Positions 1 to 5,309 of a DNA stretch of 5,901 bases are shown piece after piece. The number at the start of each line of letters is the position of its first letter. Within the stretch, counting starts at the first letter, position 1. A model generated the notes under the pieces. It worked only from the letters and a program-made list of their open reading frames with translations, made no database searches and had not been told where the DNA came from. Source of the stretch: a bacterium (GTDB lineage: Bacteria; SZUA-79; Acidulodesulfobacterales; Acidulodesulfobacteraceae). A program made the position numbers and the translations under genes. The stretch lies in assembly GCA_021800745.1 (NCBI GenBank), contig JAJYYS010000100.1, positions 1 to 5,901 on the forward strand. Direction: 5' to 3'.

Positions 1-86
1 TCAAAAAACACTCTTCGAAAGTTTATCTTTCTACGTCTTTGGATTACGATTACTGGAATATATTAAGAACGAAATTAAACTGGTAA
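1..86 (+). CDS. nadK: NAD kinase, C-terminal end (partial)
   Basis: These are the last 27 codons of a gene cut by the left edge, read in the frame starting at base 3 and ending at TAA 84-86. The peptide ends in SLDYDYWNILRTKLNW, which matches from memory the C-terminal tail of bacterial NAD kinases (E. coli NadK ends with a similar KDYSYFNTLSTKLGW stretch). NAD kinase is cytoplasmic, phosphorylates NAD to NADP with ATP or polyphosphate, and is often encoded directly upstream of recN. The stop lies 8 nt before the recN start, so the two are almost certainly cotranscribed. The catalytic GGDGT and NE/D motifs lie outside the window. The call rests on this short tail plus the recN context. Confidence 0.8.
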   Translation, partial: KKHSSKVYLSTSLDYDYWNILRTKLNW

Positions 87-94
87 AAGTAAAA

Positions 95-1795
95 TTGTTA
101 AGAACGATATATATAAAAAATTTTGCCACTATAGACTATATTGAAATAAATTTTTGCGAAGGACTGAATGTTTTAAGCGGGGAAACGGGGGCAGGCAAAA
201 GCATAATTATAGAATCTATAAATTTTCTGTTCGGCAGGACTAAAGGAACGGATATTATAAGAACCGGCGAAAAAGAAGGCTTTGTAAGCGCGGTGTTTGA
301 TACCGGCGGCGGTCAAACCGGTGCGGATTTCGCCGATATTTTTGAAGAAAGCGGCATTAAGGATATACCGGATGAAGATATAATTTTAAAGAGAACTATT
401 TCCGAAACGGGGAAAAGCAAATATTTTATAAACAACGAACAGGTAAATAAAAATATACCTGAGCGCATCGGCGAAAATTTAGTAAGGATATTCGGGCAGA
501 ACGACAGGCGTTTCCTTATAGAGCCTGAAAGCCAGCTTGCTTTTTTAGACAATTTTGCGGGAAACCAGGATTTGTCTGCCGCGGCAAAAAAACTTTACGG
601 AGATATTAAAAAAATAGAAGCCGAGAAAGCGGAAGCCGCAAAAAAGCTCGACGGAATATCGCGGATAAAAACAATCAATTCGTATATTATAGAGGACGTA
701 GAAAAACTCGGCATAAAATCTGAAAACGACGAAGATATTTTAAAAGAAGAGCTTAAAAGGCTCGAAAACATAAACGGAATAAAAGAATTTATTTTATCTT
801 CGATAGATTCGATAGACAACGAAGAATACGGAATCCTTAAACATTTGAACCCCTTGATATCCAATCTTTCCAAATTATCGGAACTAGATTCCAATTTTAA
901 ACAAAAAGAAGAGTTTAAAAATGCGGAAACCATTAAAATATTACTCGACGACATTCTTTTGTCTTTAGAAAAACATTCTTCTTTCGAATTCGACGAGGAC
1001 AGATTAACCGAAATAAGGCTTAAAATAGACGGCATTATAGGCATAGAAAATAAATACGGCGTTTCTAATCTCGAAGAACTCCTGAAGATTTACGGCGAAG
1101 CGAAAAAAGAATTGGGCGGCATAACGGAACTGGAACGCAGGATTTCCGAAATAGACGCCGAATATGAAAACTTGAAAGCAAAATTTATGTCGATTGCTGA
1201 AGAATTGCATGCCAAACGCTTGAACGCCGCCTCTGTTTTAGAAAAGGAGATAGAAAAGGAGCTTTTGTTTCTCGGAATTAAGCCTGTATTTAAGATAGAG
1301 CTGAGCATGAGGGATTTTGAAGAAGGTTTTTCCGAAACCGGATTGGAAAAATGCGTTTTTATGTTTTCGGCAAACCCCGGGGAAGAACCGAGACCGCTTT
1401 CCAAGGTTGCATCCGGAGGGGAGCTTTCCCGCGTCAGTTTGTGCATATTGAAGATTCTGAATAAAAAAAGAGATGCCGCGTCTTTTGTATTCGACGAGAT
1501 AGATGCCGGAATAGGCGGAGACGTAGCCAATTTTGTCGGGGAAGCGCTTAAAGCAATTTCGGCGGTCAATCAGGTGATTCTCATAACGCATCTTGCGCAG
1601 GTGTCTTCTTTTGCAGATAAGCATTTTTTTGTTTATAAAGAAATCGAGGGCGGAAAAACTTATACCAGAATTAAAAGCCTTTCCGCGGAAGAAAGGGTCG
1701 GCGAAACGGCAAGAATGTTATCCGGCGATTCAGGCGGGGAAGCGGCGCTCAAACATGCTAAAGAGATTCTTAAAAGGAGGGGTTTAGTTGTATAA
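95..1795 (+). CDS. recN: DNA repair protein RecN (SMC-like ATPase)
   Basis: RecN is a cytoplasmic SMC-like ATPase that gathers DNA at double-strand breaks and assists RecA-dependent recombination. The 566 residues are close to the usual length of about 550-560. The N-terminal half-ATPase has Walker A GETGAGKS (29-36) and the Q-loop glutamine Q135. A charged helical, coiled-coil-like middle runs from about 160 to 395. The C-terminal half has NPGEEPRPL (428-436), the ABC signature SGGELSR (440-446), Walker B with D467-E468, D-loop DAGIGG (470-475), switch histidine H499 and ERVGETARML (533-542). The start is TTG at 95: the family N-terminus (MLRTIYIKNFATID) begins exactly there and no ATG precedes it. 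The Shine-Dalgarno is weak. Oddities are IFGQND (132-137), where most RecN proteins carry IHGQH, and THLAQ (498-502) where THLPQ is usual. No LexA-like box was seen in the 94 bases upstream. Confidence 0.97.
   Translation: MLRTIYIKNFATIDYIEINFCEGLNVLSGETGAGKSIIIESINFLFGRTKGTDIIRTGEKEGFVSAVFDTGGGQTGADFADIFEESGIKDIPDEDIILKRTISETGKSKYFINNEQVNKNIPERIGENLVRIFGQNDRRFLIEPESQLAFLDNFAGNQDLSAAAKKLYGDIKKIEAEKAEAAKKLDGISRIKTINSYIIEDVEKLGIKSENDEDILKEELKRLENINGIKEFILSSIDSIDNEEYGILKHLNPLISNLSKLSELDSNFKQKEEFKNAETIKILLDDILLSLEKHSSFEFDEDRLTEIRLKIDGIIGIENKYGVSNLEELLKIYGEAKKELGGITELERRISEIDAEYENLKAKFMSIAEELHAKRLNAASVLEKEIEKELLFLGIKPVFKIELSMRDFEEGFSETGLEKCVFMFSANPGEEPRPLSKVASGGELSRVSLCILKILNKKRDAASFVFDEIDAGIGGDVANFVGEALKAISAVNQVILITHLAQVSSFADKHFFVYKEIEGGKTYTRIKSLSAEERVGETARMLSGDSGGEAALKHAKEILKRRGLVV
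1774..1780 (+). promoter_or_regulatory. Shine-Dalgarno for the argA-like gene, inside recN
   Basis: AAGGAGG is a near-perfect anti-16S match and ends 7 nt before the TTG at 1788. It lies within the last codons of recN. It decides the start of the acetyltransferase: apart from rare ATT/ATA codons, no other start codon occurs in that frame until Met55. Confidence 0.85.
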
Positions 1796-2420
1796 GACGG
1801 CAAGACAGAGATACGAAAAAGGCGGGGGAACTATTTTTTATCCGACTGAGATAGAGATCGAAAGGGATGCGGAAGAAGGCTCGCACGGCGCCCGTAAAAA
1901 AAATATTAAGTCCGGTACGGTTATAAAGGTCGTCCTGAGAAAAGCCCTCATGTGCGACGTTAAATCGCTTTATAATCTCTTCTCGGAATATTCAAAGGCG
2001 GGCGAGATGCTTCCGCGCTCTATGAGCGATATATATGAACATCTGCGGGATTTTTATATTGCCGAAATAGAAAACGAAGACGAAGAAAGCGCCGATGCGC
2101 CGGGTCATACTCCCGACGTTATAGGGGCATGCGCGCTTACGATAGTTTGGGAAAATTTAGCGGAAATACGGTCGTTAGCCGTAAAAAGACCTTACACGAG
2201 GAAGCTTATCGGGTCCGAACTTATAAAAAAATGTATAGAGGAAGCAAAATTTTTTAAAATAACAAACCTTTTTGCCCTGACTTATAAACCGCAATTTTTT
2301 CAAAAATCGGGTTTTAAAATTATCGATAAATCCGAACTGCCGCATAAAATATGGAGCGACTGTATAAACTGCGTCAAATTTCCGGATTGCGACGAAACCG
2401 CCGTAATGCTGAAATTATAA
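1788..2420 (+). CDS. argA: N-acetylglutamate synthase-type GNAT acetyltransferase (argA-like)
   Basis: The 210-residue protein has one GNAT domain from about residue 46 to the end. It resembles the short stand-alone ArgA-type acetyltransferases that use acetyl-CoA to acetylate glutamate (or glutamine) at the alpha-amino group, the first step of arginine synthesis. Family landmarks are LPRS (75-78), LRDF (86-89), a hydrophobic strand VIGACALTIVW (111-121), ENLAEIRSLAV (122-132), FALTYKPQFF (162-171), LPHKIW (184-189) and a cysteine-rich tail with C192, C195 and C201. It lacks the amino-acid-kinase domain of classical ArgA. The start is TTG, overlapping the recN stop by 8 nt and driven by the AAGGAGG at 1774-1780. 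Two oddities: a charged extension of about 45 residues before the conserved domain, and an acetyl-CoA pyrophosphate loop reading TRKLIG (137-142) instead of R-G-x-G-x-G. The family is clear; the exact substrate is inferred. Confidence 0.85.
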   Translation: MYKTARQRYEKGGGTIFYPTEIEIERDAEEGSHGARKKNIKSGTVIKVVLRKALMCDVKSLYNLFSEYSKAGEMLPRSMSDIYEHLRDFYIAEIENEDEESADAPGHTPDVIGACALTIVWENLAEIRSLAVKRPYTRKLIGSELIKKCIEEAKFFKITNLFALTYKPQFFQKSGFKIIDKSELPHKIWSDCINCVKFPDCDETAVMLKL

Positions 2421-2425
2421 AAACA

Positions 2426-2431
2426 GAGGAG
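2426..2431 (+). promoter_or_regulatory. Shine-Dalgarno-like GAGGAG after the argA-like gene
   Basis: GAGGAG lies 5 nt after the acetyltransferase stop and 8 nt before a TTG at 2440 that opens an 11-codon reading frame. No longer gene follows in any frame, so it serves either a micropeptide, a lost gene or nothing. Confidence 0.35.
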
Positions 2432-2439
2432 CGGCGCCT

Positions 2440-2475
2440 TTGATACTCACCACGCATAGTATAGACAAAATCTAA
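2440..2475 (+). CDS. Possible 11-residue micro-ORF
   Basis: TTG at 2440 opens a frame encoding MILTTHSIDKI and stopping at TAA 2473-2475. In its favour are the GAGGAG 8 nt upstream and its place 19 nt after a translated gene in the same direction. Against it are the very short length, the rare start codon, no recognisable family and its overlap with the -35 region of the rhodanese promoter. It has no run of one amino acid typical of attenuator leaders. It could equally be the remnant of a decayed gene. Confidence 0.2.
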   Translation: MILTTHSIDKI

Positions 2476-2481
2476 ACTATG
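2455..2481. promoter_or_regulatory. Imperfect dyad overlapping the promoter (candidate operator)
   Basis: CATAGTATAGA (2455-2465) is followed by a 5-nt loop and by TCTAAACTATG (2471-2481). The arms pair over 11 positions with one mismatch (A2461 against A2475). The arms span the -35 hexamer and most of the spacer, where a dimeric repressor would block RNA polymerase. It is an unlikely terminator: the stem is AT-rich and no T-run follows. It also lies upstream of the predicted transcription start, so it would not be part of the rhodanese mRNA. No regulator is identified. Confidence 0.45.
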
Positions 2482-2490
2482 TATTATAAT
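2462..2490 (+). promoter_or_regulatory. Sigma70-type promoter for the rhodanese-ppsR-pmbA-secA group
   Basis: The -35 is TAGACA (2462-2467, five of six consensus bases) and the -10 is TATAAT (2485-2490, six of six), with an exact 17-bp spacer. Transcription would begin near 2496-2498, giving a leader of about 40 nt before the ATG at 2538. An AT-rich region can produce a chance TATAAT, but the paired -35 at ideal spacing, in the only substantial intergenic gap, makes this credible. Confidence 0.65.
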
Positions 2491-2520
2491 AAATAGAATT
2501 TACATAAATAAAAAATAAAA

Positions 2521-2526
2521 AAGGAG
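2521..2526 (+). promoter_or_regulatory. Shine-Dalgarno for the rhodanese gene
   Basis: AAGGAG ends 11 nt before the ATG at 2538. The spacing is slightly longer than ideal but is the only purine-rich match near the start. Confidence 0.6.
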
Positions 2527-2537
2527 AAAATTACGGA

Positions 2538-2906
2538 ATGTTTAATATTTTCAGAAGGGAAGGGCAGTTCGGAGACGTTAATCAGATAACCCCTGAAGAA
2601 GTTTTTAAAAAATTATCGGAGGATAAAGGTAAAAATACGGTCATAATAGACGTTAGGGAGCCTCATGAATTCAGCGGCAATCTGGGGCATATAGAAAATG
2701 CAAAGTTAATCCCTATAAGGCTTCTGCCTTTAAAGATTAACGAGCTTAGCGATTATAAAGATAAAGATATCATAGCCGTCTGCCACAGCGGGGCAAGAAG
2801 CTATTCGGCATGCTCCATGCTTAAAAGGCACGGTTTTAACAATGTATATAACCTTAAAGGCGGCATGCTTTTATGGAAAAAATCCGGATTAAAAACCCGA
2901 ATATAA
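2538..2906 (+). CDS. Single-domain rhodanese-like sulfurtransferase
   Basis: The 122-residue protein has one rhodanese domain covering about residues 16-115. It shows the strand and CH2A-like motif VIIDVREPHEF (35-45) and the active-site loop CHSGARS (82-88), with C82 as the sulfur-carrying cysteine. The VYNLKGGMLLW segment (103-113) closes the fold. Single-domain proteins of this kind (GlpE/PspE type) accept sulfane sulfur as a cysteine persulfide and pass it to cyanide, thioredoxin or other thiols. No signal peptide or membrane segment is visible, so it is probably cytoplasmic. It is first in the group behind the promoter at 2462-2490 and is followed 14 nt later by ppsR. The domain and catalytic cysteine are clear. 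The physiological acceptor cannot be told from the sequence, and the neighbours give no sulfur-pathway clue. Confidence 0.9.
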   Translation: MFNIFRREGQFGDVNQITPEEVFKKLSEDKGKNTVIIDVREPHEFSGNLGHIENAKLIPIRLLPLKINELSDYKDKDIIAVCHSGARSYSACSMLKRHGFNNVYNLKGGMLLWKKSGLKTRI

Positions 2907-2920
2907 TATAAATAAAAAAA

Positions 2921-3766
2921 ATGAATAATAAAGACAAAGAACGGTTTCACGAGCAGGCGCAAATCGGCCAGTTTTATGTTTTCGTAGTATCCGATTCTAC
3001 GGGAGAAACCGCCGAAAAGGTTGCGAGAGCGGCCATATCCCAATTTTCTATTCCGGACGTCCATCTTAATAGATTTTTACTGATAGACTCGGAGTTAAAA
3101 CTTAGGGAAATAATTACCGAAGCCGCGGATAAAAACGCCCTGGTTATTTTTACCCTCGTCAAAGACGAACTTAGAAATATTATGCTTCAGGAATCCGCCG
3201 AAAGAGGCATCGCGAGCATAGATATTATAGGCCCGGTGCTAAATTCCATAGCAAATATTTTAAATCTGTCTCCGGAAAGGAAACCAGGCGCCATTCACAG
3301 GGTCAACGACGAATATTTTAAAAGAATAGACGCGCTGGAATATGCCGTAAAACATGACGACGGACAGAGGATAGACGAGATATCCGATGCGGACGCTCTT
3401 ATACTCGGAGTTTCGAGAACATCAAAAACCCCTTTATGCCTGTTTCTTGCCCAAAGGGGCTTTAAGGCGGCTAATATACCCATAATAGACTCGCAGAGCA
3501 TAGACGAATCGGTTTACGGCATCTCCAAAGAAAAGATATTCGGGCTTACCTCCGACCCCCTTAGAATTTCAAGTTTAAGAAAGGAAAGACTGAAAAGGAT
3601 GGGGCTTCCTCTTTCGCAGGATTATGTATCGAGGGAATCCATAGAAAAAGAGCTGGCACATTCCATATCGATATATACTAAGCTGAACGCTTATGTTATA
3701 GATATCACCGAAAAGTCCATCGAGGAAGTAGCCGCAGACATAATTTCCCGCATAAACAACAAATAA
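2921..3766 (+). CDS. ppsR: PEP synthase / pyruvate phosphate dikinase regulatory protein
   Basis: The 281 residues match the DUF299 family (PDRP/PSRP). These bifunctional enzymes switch PEP synthase or PPDK off by ADP-dependent threonine phosphorylation and on by phosphate-dependent removal of that phosphate. Landmarks are the N-terminal VVSDSTGETAEKVARA (22-37), the substrate-region segment GPVLNSIANIL (104-114), the P-loop GVSRTSKT (163-170), IFGLTSDPLRI (206-216), and the C-terminal IYTKLNAYVIDITEKSIEEVAADI (251-274). Length is normal for the family. The conserved region begins near residue 17, so the ATG at 2921 is plausible. It has no Shine-Dalgarno, only an A-rich leader, and lies 14 nt after the rhodanese stop. 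Neither ppsA nor ppdK is in the window, so which enzyme it controls is unknown. Gene symbol ppsR is used in the family sense. Confidence 0.93.
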   Translation: MNNKDKERFHEQAQIGQFYVFVVSDSTGETAEKVARAAISQFSIPDVHLNRFLLIDSELKLREIITEAADKNALVIFTLVKDELRNIMLQESAERGIASIDIIGPVLNSIANILNLSPERKPGAIHRVNDEYFKRIDALEYAVKHDDGQRIDEISDADALILGVSRTSKTPLCLFLAQRGFKAANIPIIDSQSIDESVYGISKEKIFGLTSDPLRISSLRKERLKRMGLPLSQDYVSRESIEKELAHSISIYTKLNAYVIDITEKSIEEVAADIISRINNK

Positions 3767-3821
3767 ATGTAAATGCCCAATATAAATTTTAAAAAAGAAT
3801 AAAAAACGGTACGAATAAAAA

Positions 3822-5285
3822 ATGAGTACAGACTTGAATATAAAAGGGGCAGGCCGGGAGCGAAACGGTAAAGTTTCGGAGAAAGCGTCTAATGCGTTTC
3901 ATGTGGCGGCAGAAGGCTTCAAAGAGCAAAGCGCCGGTTTTGACGCCGTAATTTCGCTGATAGACGATTATTCCATGAAAAAAAGGATAAAATCGGAAGC
4001 TTATTTATTTAACGCTAAAATATTGAAGATGGAGTCGGAAGACGGCAGAATATCTAATTACGTCAATGCCGAAACAAACGGCCTAAATATAAGGCTGTGC
4101 GATAAAAAAAAGGTAAGCTTTTCATACTGCCTGGGTTTTGAAGAGCAAAAGATTATAAGCGCCTTAGAAAACGCATATTCTCTCCTGAAGTTCATGGACG
4201 AAAACGAGTATTTCGATTTTGCCGAAAAAGACGCGAGCCTCACGGATTCTAGCCTGCCGGAAAAATTAGGCATTTATTCCAGCGACTGGAGCGGCGTAGA
4301 TATAAATACGAAAAAATCTCTTCTGACGGAAATGGAAGAAACGGCATATTCGTACGATAAAAAAATATATAAAGTCGATAAACCTTCTTATTCCGAGACG
4401 TTAATATCTAAAAGATTTTATAATTCCAACGGAGTCGATATATCTTCGAAAAAAACTTTTTACGAAATATTTTTATCCGTAGCTTCCAGAGACGGCGGAG
4501 ACACCGGTTCGGGATTCGATTTCGATTTCTCGCACAGTTTCGGCGCGCTGAAATTTAAAAAAGCCGCTATGAACGCCGCGAAAAAAGGGGTTGACCAGCT
4601 CGGAGCGAGGGCGGTGCCGAGCGGAAGCTATAATATAATATTCGACAGTTATACTTCGTCGGAGCTTCTAGGCTTATTAAAACAGTCTTTCTATGCCGAC
4701 AGCGTATATAAAAAGAAATCGCTTTTAGAAGGTAAATCAGGAAAAAAAGTATTTTCCGATAAATTGGATATTATCGACGACGGACTTTTGCATGGAGGCG
4801 CCCTTACCGATATATTCGACAGGGAAGGCGTTAAGATGCAAAAAAAAATCTTATGCTCATCCGGGGTTGTAGAATCCTATCTATACGATATAGAATATGC
4901 AAAAAGGTCAGGCTTGAAATCGACCGGAAATTCGGTAAGCCGGTCTTTTACTATGCCGCCCGATATCGGTTCGACTAATTTTTTTATAAAAAACGGCGAA
5001 ACTAATATTTTGGATATAATAAGTTCTCTTAAAGAAGGATTATATATAAACGAGCTTATGGGACTTCATATGGCAAAACCCTATACCGGGGAATTTTCGC
5101 TCGGAGCCTCCGGCTTTTATATTAAAAACGGCAAAATAGACTTTCCCGTTAAAGGGATAGTATTGAGCGGAAACCTGATGCAGTTGTTTAACGGTATAAT
5201 AAAAATAGCAGACGATATACGCTATTTCGGCTCTACGGGTTCGCCATCCATATTATTCGAAAATGTTCAGGTTTCTGGAAAATAA
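3822..5285 (+). CDS. pmbA: PmbA/TldE-family protein (TldD partner subunit)
   Basis: TldE/PmbA pairs with the metalloprotease TldD, which in E. coli trims peptides such as microcin B17 precursor and the CcdA antitoxin. This 487-residue protein lacks the HExxxH metal site of TldD and matches PmbA through its C-terminal half: FYADSVYKKKSLLEGKSG (290-307), FDREGVKMQKKIL (332-344), AKRSGLKSTGNS (360-371), GLYINELMG (406-414), GEFSLGASGFYIKNGKIDFPV (423-443) and LSGNLMQLF (448-456). It is longer than E. coli PmbA (about 450). The surplus lies mainly in a polar N-terminus of about 38 residues and a more divergent region near 60-100. The ATG at 3822 has no Shine-Dalgarno. A GTG at 3903 is a possible but unsupported alternative. 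It lies 55 nt after ppsR and 24 nt before secA; tldD is not adjacent on either side. Confidence 0.92.
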   Translation: MSTDLNIKGAGRERNGKVSEKASNAFHVAAEGFKEQSAGFDAVISLIDDYSMKKRIKSEAYLFNAKILKMESEDGRISNYVNAETNGLNIRLCDKKKVSFSYCLGFEEQKIISALENAYSLLKFMDENEYFDFAEKDASLTDSSLPEKLGIYSSDWSGVDINTKKSLLTEMEETAYSYDKKIYKVDKPSYSETLISKRFYNSNGVDISSKKTFYEIFLSVASRDGGDTGSGFDFDFSHSFGALKFKKAAMNAAKKGVDQLGARAVPSGSYNIIFDSYTSSELLGLLKQSFYADSVYKKKSLLEGKSGKKVFSDKLDIIDDGLLHGGALTDIFDREGVKMQKKILCSSGVVESYLYDIEYAKRSGLKSTGNSVSRSFTMPPDIGSTNFFIKNGETNILDIISSLKEGLYINELMGLHMAKPYTGEFSLGASGFYIKNGKIDFPVKGIVLSGNLMQLFNGIIKIADDIRYFGSTGSPSILFENVQVSGK

Positions 5286-5295
5286 AATTTCAAAC

Positions 5296-5299
5296 GGAG
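5296..5299 (+). promoter_or_regulatory. Shine-Dalgarno for secA
   Basis: GGAG in the 24-nt pmbA-secA gap ends 10 nt before the TTG at 5310. It supports TTG as the start, since no ATG or GTG precedes the conserved SecA N-terminus in that frame. Confidence 0.6.
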
Positions 5300-5309
5300 C
5301 GTATTCACA

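Noticed and set aside
1..94. LexA/SOS box or promoter ahead of recN
   Set aside because: I see no CTGT-N8-ACAG type or other palindromic SOS box and no paired -35/-10. The region is coding sequence of nadK. Control of recN would lie upstream of the window.
313..1624. Several minus-strand open frames of 68 to 159 codons within recN
   Set aside because: They are antisense shadows of a clearly conserved gene, rich in Ser, Phe and Ile as expected from complementing AAA/GAA/ATA codons, with no family resemblance or ribosome-binding site.
1593..1787. Plus-strand 64-codon frame inside the recN C-terminus
   Set aside because: It is a frame-shifted reading of recN across the conserved THLAQ to ARML segment, and its composition shows no domain.
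2455..2481. Hairpin as an intrinsic terminator of the nadK-recN-argA unit
   Set aside because: The stem has few G-C pairs and one mismatch and is followed by GTATTATAATAAATAG, with no T-run. It overlaps a good promoter, so an operator reading is preferred.
2801..3064. Minus-strand frame across the rhodanese-ppsR junction
   Set aside because: It covers the conserved ends of two plus-strand genes and has no recognisable motif.
3767..3821. Separate promoter for pmbA in the 55-bp gap
   Set aside because: A TATAAA at 3781-3786 resembles a -10, but no -35 lies at suitable spacing. The A-rich repeats of GAATAAAAAA (3797-3806 and 3813-3822) look like simple low-complexity leader.
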